A stretch of DNA of 64,000 nt, from contig OMWH01000010.1 in the NCBI GenBank assembly GCA_900314755.1, positions 1 through 64,000 of the forward strand, in the 5' to 3' direction. The notes under the pieces are model-generated. The model saw nothing but the letters and a program-made list of their open reading frames with translations, did no database searches and had not been told where the DNA came from. Both the position numbers and the translations under genes were made by a program. Within the stretch, counting starts at the first letter, position 1. Each line of letters begins with the position of its first letter. Source of the stretch: an uncultured Prevotellaceae bacterium (lineage in GTDB: Bacteria; Bacteroidota; Bacteroidia; Bacteroidales; Bacteroidaceae). Positions 1 to 9,520 of the stretch are shown here, piece by piece.

Positions 1-186
1 GCTCAATCCCTTTGTACAAGGGCATTTGAGCCACATCATGTTATATGGTTATATGTTTTTGCGAAATACGTAAGTGTTCTTCAAATTTCTGATACTCTTT
101 TTAAACAATACGACTGGCAGATTTTTCATTCCGCCAGTCATATTTTCAAATAACATTGTCGTATTTGACTAAGAGTGGATCATTGA
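1..186. other. Intergenic DNA with possible hairpins
   Basis: No gene is visible here. Positions 1-31 can fold as an imperfect hairpin (GCTCAA at 1-6 pairs with TTGAGC at 26-31, with a shorter inner stem). GACTGGC at 112-118 pairs with GCCAGTC at 133-139, and an overlapping alternative pairs AATACGAC at 107-114 with GTCGTATT at 158-165. These could belong to the 3' end of a gene outside the window, but there is no strong T-run, so the role is not assigned. Confidence 0.3.
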
Positions 187-332
187 AAATTTGGGATTTT
201 GCTCACTTAATTGTACCTTTGACCTTGCGGTCTTTGCTCGGTTTAAATTACCTTTGACCTTGCGGTCGAAGGTACTCACGTTCGAAAATCCTCAAATAAA
301 TTTGGGATTTTGCTCACTTAATTGTACCTTTG
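187..332 (+). repeat. Duplicated promoter: 35-bp direct repeat at 187-221 and 298-332
   Basis: The 35 bases at 187-221 recur exactly at 298-332. Each copy holds a full Bacteroidota promoter, TTTG, 20 bp, TACCTTTG (the -7 boxes are 214-221 and 325-332). A third TACCTTTG lies at 249-256 inside a shorter 19-bp repeat (214-232 and 249-267). The second copy ends only 9 bp before the ATG at 342, so transcripts from it would have almost no leader. The upstream copies would give a leader of about 80-115 nt. Confidence 0.7.
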
Positions 333-341
333 CACTTTGTT

Positions 342-1262
342 ATGAAGAAGTTGTTTTATGCCATCATAGCTTTGATGATTCTGTCCGCATGCGGACAGTC
401 TTACGAGGAGACGAAGCGCTTGTCAAGACAACAGCGTCGGGAAGCAATGCGTAAGGACTCTGCTGCCCTGAAGATTGCCGTCATGCCCACACTCGACTGC
501 CTGCCGATGTATGTGGCAGAGTATCATCAGTTGTTTGACACCCTGAATGGTGGGGTTCGCCTGAAACCCTATATGGCGTATATGGATTGTGACACCGCTT
601 TAGAGCGTAAGCGGGTGGAAGGTAGTGTGAGTGACTTGGTAAGGTCGGCATGCATGGAGAAGCGGGGGACGAAACTGCGTTACGTCTCTGCCACGAACGG
701 CTATTGGCAGTTGATTACTAACAGGAACTCACGTATCCGTCAACTCAAACAGTTGGATGACAAGATGATTGCGATGACCCGTTTCTCGGTGACGGACATG
801 CTCTGTGACATGATAGTCGACTCTGTGAAACTTCGTGACGAGCATGTGTTCCGTGTGCAGATCAACGACTTGAACGTGCGGATGGATATGTTGCGTAACA
901 ATGAGATGGATGCCCTCTTCTTCCAGGAACCGCAGGCAACTGTTGCCAGGATAGCGAAGAATCCCGTGGTGCTGGATACCAGGAAGGCAGACATGCAGAT
1001 GGGGGTCATCGTGTTCCGTGAACAGGAGATGCGTCATCCGGAGCGTCATAAGCAACTGGATTTATTCGTCAAGGCATATAATTCCGCATGTGACTCCATC
1101 AATAAGAAGGGAGTAGGTTATTATCGTGACCTGATAGTGAAGAAATGCGGTGTGTCGGCGGCTGTTGTCGACTCGCTGCCAAAGACCATCAAGTATCAGC
1201 ATGCCATCGGTCCTCGTCAGAAAGACGTGGACAGGGCGAAGAAATGGCTTCAGAAGAAATAA
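342..1262 (+). CDS. Substrate-binding-like lipoprotein (NMT1/SBP type)
   Basis: This 306-aa protein starts with a lipoprotein signal ending in LSAC, so it should be lipid-anchored outside the cytoplasm. The body, beginning with a KIAVMPTLDCLPMYVAEY-type strand and followed by a TRFSVTDML segment and an EPQATVA segment, resembles ABC-transporter substrate-binding proteins of the NMT1/nitrate-taurine type. No permease or ATPase gene lies next to it. The ligand is unknown. The ATG at 342 is chosen because it opens the signal peptide directly; a start 12 bp upstream would add four residues that do not fit a signal. Its stop is followed after one base by the next gene, so the two are probably co-transcribed. 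Family assignment is by overall pattern and is moderately sure. Confidence 0.6.
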   Translation: MKKLFYAIIALMILSACGQSYEETKRLSRQQRREAMRKDSAALKIAVMPTLDCLPMYVAEYHQLFDTLNGGVRLKPYMAYMDCDTALERKRVEGSVSDLVRSACMEKRGTKLRYVSATNGYWQLITNRNSRIRQLKQLDDKMIAMTRFSVTDMLCDMIVDSVKLRDEHVFRVQINDLNVRMDMLRNNEMDALFFQEPQATVARIAKNPVVLDTRKADMQMGVIVFREQEMRHPERHKQLDLFVKAYNSACDSINKKGVGYYRDLIVKKCGVSAAVVDSLPKTIKYQHAIGPRQKDVDRAKKWLQKK

Positions 1263-1263
1263 G

Positions 1264-3402
1264 ATGACAGGTACAGAACAACAAATATACAGAGTAGCCC
1301 AAGAGCTGCACCGTGGTAATGTCGGATTGGCTATCGCTGAGATGGAGACCTATCTTGCCGCCTACCCGCAGCAGCAGACCTTAGAGCGCCTTAATGGTAT
1401 TAAGGCAGAGTATGAGTTGATGAGGGACTACTGGCGCCGTGGGGTAAATGACCCTCAGTTGGACCAGCTTTATCACCATCTTCTCCAAAGGGTATATGTG
1501 CTTTATGCGAATGTCGCCCTGTTTCATCGGTTGCGTCAGTATCCTACGCTGTCGGGAATCCATAACCGGGTACGGATGGAAAGGAAAGACTGGTCGCTGG
1601 CAGATATCCGTAAGGAGATGGAGGGGTTCGTCAGCAATATCGCCATGCTGGAACTGGAGCCTGAGCATACTCGTCAGGAGAAAGGCGAGCAGCTTTATAA
1701 GGACCATCAGTCAGCGATGAGCAACCTGTTTTGTTATGTGCTGACATCCCGTATGTGGACCGATGGAGTGGGGAATGATTTCGAGGAGCTGTTGATTTCT
1801 CCCACTGTTGATAGTAATGACCAACAGTTATTGGTCTCTGCCGTCACCTTGTCGTTATTGAACCAGTATGACATCGTGAAATTCCGTGTGCTGGTGAATG
1901 TTTACCGTCGTTCCCAGGAGGTTGCTGTCCAGCAGCGTGCCCTGGTGGGATGGGCACTGTCATTAAAAGAGAGTGTTAGGGAAATATACCCCGAGCAGGA
2001 AGAGTTGGTGACATCCCTTCTCTCCTCAAAAACGGTATGTGAGGAACTGACGGAACTGCAGATGCAGCTGGTGTATTGTCTGAACGCGGAGAAGGACACG
2101 AATACCATCCAGCAAGAGATAATGCCCGACCTCATCAAGAATAATAACTTGAAAATCGGTCCGTTCAGTATTGAGGAAAGAGAAGACGACCCGATGGAGG
2201 ACATTCTTCATCCAGAGGCATCTGAGCAGCGGATGGAAAAAATGGAATCCACTTTCGGACGCATGATGGACATGCAGAAGCAGGGGTCGGATATCTATTT
2301 TGGTGGCTTCTCGCAGATGAAACGTTTCCCTTTCTTCTATGATATCAGTAACTGGTTTGTTCCGTTTTATCTTCAGCATCCCGATATCAAACACTTCGTT
2401 GACAGGATGAAGGGGAATATGTTTGTGGAGCGGTTAACGAAGATGGGACCATTCTGCAACAGTGACAAGTATTCGTTCATCATTGCCTTCCAGCAGGTTC
2501 TTGAACATATCCCGGAGAGTCTTCGAAAGATGATGGAGCGGGGCGAGGCAACGATGGGGGAGGTTTCTGTCGATGAGTTGAATACGACAGCCTTTATCCG
2601 GCGTGCCTATCTGATGGATCTTTATCGTTTCTATCGTCTGTATCCAAGTCGTAATGAGTTTGTGAATCCCTTTAATACCACTTCTGTTGATCTTGGTGCC
2701 TGTGAGTTCTTCAGTCTGTGGCTTTTTAAAGGTTCTCCCCTGGAGCCCTATAAAGACCAAGTCGTCCGGTTGTTAAAACGCAAGAAGATGAAAGAGCCTG
2801 CCATGCGCTTGCTGAACTCGTATAGTGACGACCATCGCTCCATACAATATTATATATGGAATGAGCTATATGATCTTGCCTTAGAGATGGACCCTCAGAA
2901 TGAGATAGCCTTGAGGGGGAAGGCACGAAAGTTGTATGAGTTGGGCATTTTTGATGAGGCGCTGGACACCTATGATGAATTATTGTTGCTACATCCTGAT
3001 AACGCCACCTATCTGTTGAATAAGGCGGTCTGCCTTGTTAATACAGAGGATTTCGAAGAGGCTCTGAAACTATTGTACCGGTTGAATTATGAACAACCTG
3101 ACAATGAGCGTGTGAACCGTGTTCTGGGGTGGGCACTTCTTTGTAATCATCAACTGGAACAGGCTGACAACATCTATCAGAAGCTTACCGCTGTGGAGAA
3201 TCCATTGATTGACGACTGGCATAATTATGCCTATTGCTGCTGGTTCTCTGGCAGGATAGATGAGGCTGTCAATTGCTTCAGGAAGTATGCGGACTCCAAT
3301 GGGGAAGATGGGAGTTTCCTGTTGTTTGACTACCAGTTATTGGAGAGCTATGGTATAAGCGACACACAGATCAAACTGATGGAGGCAGCAGTCTTGTCTT
3401 GA
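1264..3402 (+). CDS. TPR-repeat protein of unknown function
   Basis: This 712-aa protein has no signal peptide or membrane segment and is probably cytoplasmic. The C-terminal third holds tetratricopeptide-like repeats, for example a segment beginning FDEALDTYDELLLLHPDN followed by one with DFEEALKLLYRLNYEQPDN. The N-terminal 500 residues are helical and charged but match no family I recognise. The start at 1264, one base after the preceding stop, is preferred over an upstream ATG that would overlap the lipoprotein gene. The last 32 bp overlap the 3' end of the convergent acyltransferase gene. The repeats point to a scaffold or partner-binding role, but no function can be given. Confidence 0.6.
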   Translation: MTGTEQQIYRVAQELHRGNVGLAIAEMETYLAAYPQQQTLERLNGIKAEYELMRDYWRRGVNDPQLDQLYHHLLQRVYVLYANVALFHRLRQYPTLSGIHNRVRMERKDWSLADIRKEMEGFVSNIAMLELEPEHTRQEKGEQLYKDHQSAMSNLFCYVLTSRMWTDGVGNDFEELLISPTVDSNDQQLLVSAVTLSLLNQYDIVKFRVLVNVYRRSQEVAVQQRALVGWALSLKESVREIYPEQEELVTSLLSSKTVCEELTELQMQLVYCLNAEKDTNTIQQEIMPDLIKNNNLKIGPFSIEEREDDPMEDILHPEASEQRMEKMESTFGRMMDMQKQGSDIYFGGFSQMKRFPFFYDISNWFVPFYLQHPDIKHFVDRMKGNMFVERLTKMGPFCNSDKYSFIIAFQQVLEHIPESLRKMMERGEATMGEVSVDELNTTAFIRRAYLMDLYRFYRLYPSRNEFVNPFNTTSVDLGACEFFSLWLFKGSPLEPYKDQVVRLLKRKKMKEPAMRLLNSYSDDHRSIQYYIWNELYDLALEMDPQNEIALRGKARKLYELGIFDEALDTYDELLLLHPDNATYLLNKAVCLVNTEDFEEALKLLYRLNYEQPDNERVNRVLGWALLCNHQLEQADNIYQKLTAVENPLIDDWHNYAYCCWFSGRIDEAVNCFRKYADSNGEDGSFLLFDYQLLESYGISDTQIKLMEAAVLS

Positions 3403-4489
3403 GACGGTGATAGCACCATGTCCATCCGAGTGGAATACCCACTCCCGCAATCGTATAGAGTATCCAGAAACAGTCTTCCTTGGCATAGTCGTGGATGACC
3501 ATGTGGCAGCCTATCTGGGCAAAGTCCAGGTCATAATACCATATCTTTAACAGACTCACCAGTTTGTAGCTGATGATATGGAAGACAAAGATGGGTAGCG
3601 TGTTGTCACCACAGTAAACAAGAAAGCGCTTGACCCTTCCCTCATGCTTGTCTAAATAATGGGCAATATTATAAGTCATGAGGAAACCGCAGATGGCTGG
3701 GACGGGTAGGGAGATAAACTGGATGAACGAGGAGCGCCAGTTCATGTTTGCTGTCAGATATGTAGAGAACAGATAGACAATCATGGCAAAGGTGACCGTC
3801 ATCCACCAGGTCACTGTGTAATGTTTTTCCCATTTACGGAACAGAAACCCACATCCGAAGAAGAAGGTACCCATGATCTCCCGGTAACCTCCTTGGATGA
3901 GTGTGATGATACGAAGTCCCTCTGATGTTTTCCATGCGGCAAGTAATAACATGGTGACACAGACTCCTATGGGGACGATGAGTTCTTTATGAGGTGCTAA
4001 TCTTGATGACTTTTCAATAAGTGCGTTTAGTCCCTTATATATAATAAGGTATGCGATACTGGCAACTAACAGTCCTCGGAAAAACCAGAAGGCACCGCAC
4101 AAAAACTGGTCGTAGCCGCCCATTGCCGTTACCATTGTCCATAAGTTCTGCTGCATCTGATGCCATGAGTAGGGATGGGTTACCCCTCCGCTCCAGTTCC
4201 CATATTGCTCATTGAGGATGCCGAGGTCGAACATCCAGTTATGGATCATCAAAAAGAACACCGACCATGTCAGGAAGGGTATATATAGTCCCTTGATGCG
4301 TTTCTTCACGAAGGTGGCCTCGTCGTTAAGATAGCGGAGCGAGAAGAAATAACCTGCAGTGATGAAAAAAACTGGCATGTGAAACTCGTAGAGGAACCGG
4401 CTGATGATATCCGGAGCATCAGCATGCCCAATGACCATTAGGATAATGGCAATAGCCTTACAGATGGATATGACAGTATTGCGTTTCAT
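3371..4489 (-). CDS. Acyltransferase 3 family membrane protein (OafA/YrhL-like)
   Basis: This 372-aa integral membrane protein has the acyltransferase-3 pattern: a first helix followed by IAIILMVIGHADAP with its conserved His, then an EFHMPVFFITAGYFF segment and about ten hydrophobic helices. Members move acyl groups, often acetyl, to sugars of LPS, capsule or peptidoglycan. The acceptor is unknown here. It is the last gene of a run of five on this strand, starting 7 bp after the phospholipase D-like gene, and downstream of kdsA and kdsD. That context suggests lipid A, core or other envelope decoration (inference). The 3' end overlaps the TPR gene on the other strand by 32 bp. Confidence 0.8.
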   Translation of the reverse strand: MKRNTVISICKAIAIILMVIGHADAPDIISRFLYEFHMPVFFITAGYFFSLRYLNDEATFVKKRIKGLYIPFLTWSVFFLMIHNWMFDLGILNEQYGNWSGGVTHPYSWHQMQQNLWTMVTAMGGYDQFLCGAFWFFRGLLVASIAYLIIYKGLNALIEKSSRLAPHKELIVPIGVCVTMLLLAAWKTSEGLRIITLIQGGYREIMGTFFFGCGFLFRKWEKHYTVTWWMTVTFAMIVYLFSTYLTANMNWRSSFIQFISLPVPAICGFLMTYNIAHYLDKHEGRVKRFLVYCGDNTLPIFVFHIISYKLVSLLKIWYYDLDFAQIGCHMVIHDYAKEDCFWILYTIAGVGIPLGWTWCYHRLKTRLLPPSV

Positions 4490-4496
4490 GAACAGT

Positions 4497-5753
4497 TTAC
4501 AAGAAAGGTGCTAACAGATGTGCAAACCATCCACGGAATTTCTGCCATGGTGTCCGGAACTGATCCCAAGACTCCTCTGTCAGCAGGAAACTCTTCTTGG
4601 TGTCACGGTCGAACATGTCATCCAACTCTTTAGTAGTAGCCTTGTCGATAATAACAGCGTTTTGCTCAAAGTCACATTTCAGGCTACGGGCATCCAGGTT
4701 CGTACTGCCAACCGTACAGTAACGACCGTCCACCATCATGATTTTGGAATGATGGAACCCTGGCTTGTACATCCATATGATGGCTCCCCGTTTCATGAGT
4801 TTGTGTGCCTGATAATAGGCACAGTCTGGTGTCAGGGGAATGTCACTCTTCGCTGATAACATGATCTCCACCTTTACTCCTCGTCTAATAGCCCTTGTCA
4901 AAGCTCTTGTGAGTTTGGGTATTAAGGTGAAATAGGGATTGATGATCTTAATGGAATCTTTCGCCTGGTCGATGGCACTGATATAGAACTGTCTCATAAT
5001 CTTGGGCGTGCGGTGAGGTTCACGGGTAATGATACCTACCATTTTCTTGCCCGCGGTGGATGTCGTGTCAGGCTTTAAGCCTTCGAATTTTGTCATCGTA
5101 CCTCCACGATAGTATTTGATGCCATGGATGTTCTCTCCCGTTACACGATTCCATATCCTAATGAAAATCTTCTGCAACTCATTGACGGCATCACCTTCGA
5201 TGCGGCAGTGCATATCACGCCATTCCCCAACTTGCGGAGTTCCTTTGATGTAATAGTCTGCCACATTCATGCCCCCCGTGTAAGCTATTTGTCCGTCAAT
5301 GACGACTATTTTGCGGTGGTCACGCCCGAATATCTTATTAATCCATGGGAAACGGATAGGGTCATACTCGACAATTTTAATACTGTCATCACGCAATGCC
5401 TTCAAGTGATATTTTTTTAGAGGCTGGTTGTTGGAGTCATTGCCGAAACCATCGAACATAGCACGGATTTCCACTCCTTCTTTCCGTTTCTCACGAAGGA
5501 TGTCAAACAGCAGGGAGGCGATGGAGTCGTTACGGAAGTTGAAGTACTCTAAATGAACACTGCTCTTTGCCTGGCGTATAGCCTTGAACATGTCATCGAA
5601 CTTCTCCTGTCCTGACATTAAGAGTGCAACGCTGTTGTTATCAGAGAATTGGATTTTTTCAGAACGAAGAGTATGAACAATCAGCGAGTCGCTCGTCTGA
5701 GCGCTCGCTGATTGGATGATGCATAATAATGCGATAATGATATTAATTCGCAT
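4497..5753 (-). CDS. Secreted phospholipase D / cardiolipin synthase-like protein
   Basis: This 418-aa protein carries two HKD motifs, HRKIVVIDG and HSKIMMVDG followed by GSTNLDARS, the catalytic pair of the phospholipase D superfamily that includes cardiolipin synthases. The N-terminus (MRINIIIALLCIIQSASAQ) looks like a cleavable signal peptide, whereas bacterial cardiolipin synthases usually begin with two membrane helices. It may therefore be a periplasmic phosphatidyl transferase or phospholipase rather than a classical cardiolipin synthase. The start at 5753 is preferred because it opens the signal peptide and lies one base after the stop of the HTCS-like gene, which implies translational coupling. 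The substrate is not resolved. Confidence 0.75.
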   Translation of the reverse strand: MRINIIIALLCIIQSASAQTSDSLIVHTLRSEKIQFSDNNSVALLMSGQEKFDDMFKAIRQAKSSVHLEYFNFRNDSIASLLFDILREKRKEGVEIRAMFDGFGNDSNNQPLKKYHLKALRDDSIKIVEYDPIRFPWINKIFGRDHRKIVVIDGQIAYTGGMNVADYYIKGTPQVGEWRDMHCRIEGDAVNELQKIFIRIWNRVTGENIHGIKYYRGGTMTKFEGLKPDTTSTAGKKMVGIITREPHRTPKIMRQFYISAIDQAKDSIKIINPYFTLIPKLTRALTRAIRRGVKVEIMLSAKSDIPLTPDCAYYQAHKLMKRGAIIWMYKPGFHHSKIMMVDGRYCTVGSTNLDARSLKCDFEQNAVIIDKATTKELDDMFDRDTKKSFLLTEESWDQFRTPWQKFRGWFAHLLAPFL

Positions 5754-5754
5754 C

Positions 5755-8700
5755 TTATTTCTTGTATTTAAATCTATACTCAAGTGGGGTCATACCATAT
5801 TTCTCCCTAAAAATATTAATGAAATTCTCAGCCGTAGAGAAACCGATGTTGATGGCAAGCTCGCTCATGTTGATATTGGTCTTAGTCAACAGCACACAGG
5901 CATGTTTCAGACGAATCTCCCGGACAATCTCAGCAGGTGTCTTGGTAGTGATGCTTCTGATCTTATGGAAGAAAGGAACTCGTCCCATGCCCATTGCTGA
6001 AGCCATCTCCTCCAGACTGATTTGTCCTCGGCTCATATTTTGAAGGACGTATTGTTCTACGTTCTTCATCAGCTGGCGGTCCATCATATTACTCATCGAG
6101 TAATTTCCAATAGTCTCATCCTCTCCGTAGAATTGTTGTGCAAACGTATCGCCTTGTTTTGCCGGGGCGTTCTCTATAGGTTCTTGTTGTGGAACATTCT
6201 CCGGCTCTTCCTCAATAGTTTCTTTTGACTTGTCAACCTCTATGTCATCATAGGTCATTGTCGCAGTTGTCATACTGGCATTTCGACCTTCCAACATGCG
6301 GGTTTCTCTTCCTTCAATGGTGTCCTGCTCCATTTCCACAGGACCTAATCCCATCAGTTTGTTAAAGCGTATGACAGCTTCCTGCAAGTTGAACGGCTTG
6401 GCGATGTAATCGTCAGCAGCAAGTGTGATGTTCATGTCGCTCATCATTTTTTGTGTCAAGACGGAGTCTGTCATCAATACAAATTTGATTTGTTGTGTGC
6501 GTGGGTTTGATTTGAGTTGGTTACAGAGCTCACTACCTGTCATGTGCTTCATGTCCTGCTTACAAATGACAAGATCAGCTTTTATGGCTTCTATATCAGG
6601 AATGGCAAGTCTGATGTCGTCATAGATGTGGAAATCGTAAATTTCGCGTAAATGGGCATTCATGAAATTGTTGAAGTCCTTGTTGCTGTCGATGAAGACC
6701 ACGTTGAACTTATGGGTTTTCTTATCCAAACGCCGAGGTTGGATGGTTGCTGTCAGTTCTGATGTGGCGATGGCAGACAGACTAATTTCGCCTTGGTCAT
6801 TCAGCTCCATACGGTCTTTTGCCGAAGACTCAGCTTTCGCTTCTGGATTCTCCAGGATCGTTTGCATTTCAGAAATACGCGTAATGACTTGCAGCATCTG
6901 GAAGTGCAGGGAGTTAAGCTGTTCACGTCCTTCCAAGTCGTTTTCTTTCTCTGCGAGGTCACTTATGATGGTTGTCATTCGAGCCATAGGCTGACGTAAC
7001 TCGTCACTGGTTATCTTGATTTCTTCGCGCTGACGTTTCAGCTCATCAATCACAGTGCGTTTTCGGGTCATATATCTCTTGATTTTCTTATAGCCGTGTC
7101 GCCAAATAATGAGAGCAATAATGGCTAACACGACATACAGGGATAACATCCACCATGACAGCCACCATGGACGGTCAATGGTGATCTCCAATTTCCGCTC
7201 CTGATTGCTTACTGCACCGTCTGCACTGACTGCTTTTACGTGTAAGGTGTATTTCCCGCTTCCCAAATCGTAGAATTTGACACCGTGCAGTAAAGCGTCA
7301 CCATTCCTCCAGTCGTGGTCACGACCTTCCATCCAATACATGAATTGGAGACGTTCGCCCTGGTTGTAGTTACCTGCGGCGAATTTGATGGTGAAGGTAT
7401 TCTGCTTGTTTTTCAGGTGAATCTTACTGCTTTCGTTTAGAGCCTGGGGGAGGATGACATTACCGTCATATTCATGTCCGACCATGATTTCTTCCTCTCC
7501 GATAAAGAGTTGGGTAAGCATGACACGCGGCAGGGTGTTCTGGTCTTCCTTAATACCTTGGCGTACCCAGTTAATACCAAAGAGACCTCCGAAAATGACG
7601 GAACCGTCAGATTTCGTTAAAATAGCTCCTGTGTTAAACTCGTTACTTTGCAACCCGTCTTTCGTGTCATAGTTATAAAGTCCATATCCGAAGGTTCCCT
7701 CTTCTCTGTTTCGTTGAACGACGATACGGCTGATACCATTACTGGTTGTTACCCAAATATTACTGCTTTTATCTTCTGTGATGCCACAGATGGAATTGTT
7801 GCATAATCCTTGTTTCTCTGTGATATAATTCAAGGAGTCAGATGCCACGTTCAACACGTTCAATCCCTCACGTGTTCCTACCCAGATAAGTCCGCGCGAG
7901 TCTTCAAAAACCTGTGTGATGTAATTGTTGGTGAATGTCTTAAGGTTTGTCGAGTTTCCAGTATAGAGAGACTTCTCACGGGTAGAGAGATTCAGCATGA
8001 TCATTCCTTCTGACGTTCCTATCAAAAGGATGTTGTTTCTTCCGTAATGAAGGCAAGTGATATTATTCGTGCTCAGCATACCATTTTCACGCGTATAGGA
8101 TGAAAAGGTGTTCATCTTCGGATTATATACCTGCAAGCCTCCGTTAGTGGCTATCCATAGGTTACCGCTGTTGTCCTTTTCCAAGTCGTTGATATGGTCG
8201 TCTATCAGTGTTCTCATACTGTCACGGGCTGCTGAGAAGATATGTGAGGAGCCGTCTTTGATACGTGTGAGACCGTTCTGTCTGGAGCCGACCCAGATAC
8301 TGCCATCGTTGGTGGTAGCCATACATGACACTTTCTGACTTGCCAATGTACCTTCGTATCCGACAACGCCTTTATCGCTGGTACCATACCACATGTTGCC
8401 GTCTATGTCTTGGGCTATAGCTGTGACATCGCCATTAAAGATTGACTCGAATTTGTAGATATTATCTCCATAGAAAGCCACACCCGATTTTTCTGTTCCT
8501 ACCCAAAGTAGATCGGTGTCATCCACATAAACACTTTGCACTCCAACAGTCTCCTGTGATAATTGACCGGTGTGTCCGTCATGCGGTTGAACGAATTCAG
8601 TCTCATGAGTGCTTGCGTTCATCCTGATAAGTCCCATGCGGTCTGTACCTATCCAGATGTTCCCTTTATTATCGCTTGCCATACCATTGACACTGCGGTC

Positions 8701-9504
8701 GACGACAACACTTGTCAAACCTAATCCATTACCAACAGAAGTATCCCATGTGTTGGTGTTTTTGTTGTAGAGCATTAAGGTTCCTTGACCATAAAGCCAG
8801 ATATTGTCTGACTGGTCAGAGAAAACCTTCAGAGAATTACTTTTACGGAGATGCTGTTGGGCTATATGTTCACTCGCCCATACCGTATGTTGCTGGTGCA
8901 TGATGTCACAACAAACGATTCTTCCATCATCATAGACAACAATGGCACCGTCGCGACACTCACCGATAGAGCAGATAACTCCCTGAGGTACTCCGTGACT
9001 GTCGTTGGTATATCCGAACTCATAGAGCAGTTGCTGTTGCATATTGTAGGCAACCACACCTTTGTTGGGGATGGAAGCCCAAAGATTTTTGTGTCTGTCA
9101 AAGAATATCACATTGGGCTGTCCTTCTATTCCCATTCGCCCGAGAACTTGTTTCATGTCACGTTCAAATGTCTCAGTCTGAGGGTGATATACACAATAGC
9201 CTGCAGACGTAAGAATCCACAAGTTGCCGTCCAATGCCTCTTGAATACTCAAGATGTAGCTGTCAGGAAGTGATGAGCCGTCTCTCGAGTTACTTTGGAA
9301 ATACTTAAACGTATAACCGTCATATCGGTATAGTCCGGCAGGAGTTCCAAACCATACATATCCGCGACCGTCTTTCAGGATGCAATTAATCTGACTACTT
9401 GACAATCCGTCTTTGATATCCAGAGTCTTAAACAAATAAACACCAGCAACAGCGAGTGGCAGTGCAAGCATCAGTACCAATAGTATTTTCTTCAGTCCTT
9501 TCAT
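5755..9504 (-). CDS. HTCS-like regulator with degenerate phosphorelay
   Basis: This 1249-aa protein has the outline of a Bacteroidota hybrid two-component system. It has a hydrophobic N-terminus, two beta-propellers of Reg_prop repeats (many WFGT/WIGT/WVGT motifs), a Y_Y_Y domain before a membrane helix at about 783-803, a dimerisation-like helix region, a receiver-like domain (about 932-1053), an acidic linker and a C-terminal AraC-type HTH (about 1160-1249). Key residues are missing. The usual SHELRTP motif reads SDELRQP (D834 in place of the phospho-His). There is no HATPase domain with N or G boxes between about 860 and 930. The receiver phospho-Asp position aligns without gaps to K982, although the later KPF lysine is kept. 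It lies 16 bp after kdsD and one base before the PLD-like gene, in an envelope operon. It may control that operon, or the mannan locus 5 kb away. Confidence 0.85.
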   Translation of the reverse strand: MKGLKKILLVLMLALPLAVAGVYLFKTLDIKDGLSSSQINCILKDGRGYVWFGTPAGLYRYDGYTFKYFQSNSRDGSSLPDSYILSIQEALDGNLWILTSAGYCVYHPQTETFERDMKQVLGRMGIEGQPNVIFFDRHKNLWASIPNKGVVAYNMQQQLLYEFGYTNDSHGVPQGVICSIGECRDGAIVVYDDGRIVCCDIMHQQHTVWASEHIAQQHLRKSNSLKVFSDQSDNIWLYGQGTLMLYNKNTNTWDTSVGNGLGLTSVVVDRSVNGMASDNKGNIWIGTDRMGLIRMNASTHETEFVQPHDGHTGQLSQETVGVQSVYVDDTDLLWVGTEKSGVAFYGDNIYKFESIFNGDVTAIAQDIDGNMWYGTSDKGVVGYEGTLASQKVSCMATTNDGSIWVGSRQNGLTRIKDGSSHIFSAARDSMRTLIDDHINDLEKDNSGNLWIATNGGLQVYNPKMNTFSSYTRENGMLSTNNITCLHYGRNNILLIGTSEGMIMLNLSTREKSLYTGNSTNLKTFTNNYITQVFEDSRGLIWVGTREGLNVLNVASDSLNYITEKQGLCNNSICGITEDKSSNIWVTTSNGISRIVVQRNREEGTFGYGLYNYDTKDGLQSNEFNTGAILTKSDGSVIFGGLFGINWVRQGIKEDQNTLPRVMLTQLFIGEEEIMVGHEYDGNVILPQALNESSKIHLKNKQNTFTIKFAAGNYNQGERLQFMYWMEGRDHDWRNGDALLHGVKFYDLGSGKYTLHVKAVSADGAVSNQERKLEITIDRPWWLSWWMLSLYVVLAIIALIIWRHGYKKIKRYMTRKRTVIDELKRQREEIKITSDELRQPMARMTTIISDLAEKENDLEGREQLNSLHFQMLQVITRISEMQTILENPEAKAESSAKDRMELNDQGEISLSAIATSELTATIQPRRLDKKTHKFNVVFIDSNKDFNNFMNAHLREIYDFHIYDDIRLAIPDIEAIKADLVICKQDMKHMTGSELCNQLKSNPRTQQIKFVLMTDSVLTQKMMSDMNITLAADDYIAKPFNLQEAVIRFNKLMGLGPVEMEQDTIEGRETRMLEGRNASMTTATMTYDDIEVDKSKETIEEEPENVPQQEPIENAPAKQGDTFAQQFYGEDETIGNYSMSNMMDRQLMKNVEQYVLQNMSRGQISLEEMASAMGMGRVPFFHKIRSITTKTPAEIVREIRLKHACVLLTKTNINMSELAINIGFSTAENFINIFREKYGMTPLEYRFKYKK

Positions 9505-9520
9505 AACCTGTTTGTTTTCT

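Noticed and set aside
191-454. Small plus-strand frame in the promoter repeat
   Set aside because: It reads the duplicated promoter twice and then runs out of frame through the lipoprotein gene; it has no domain.
5755-9504. Loss of the kinase domain as a sequencing frameshift
   Set aside because: The frame is open from the propellers to the HTH with normal composition, and the missing domain leaves no trace in other frames that I could see.
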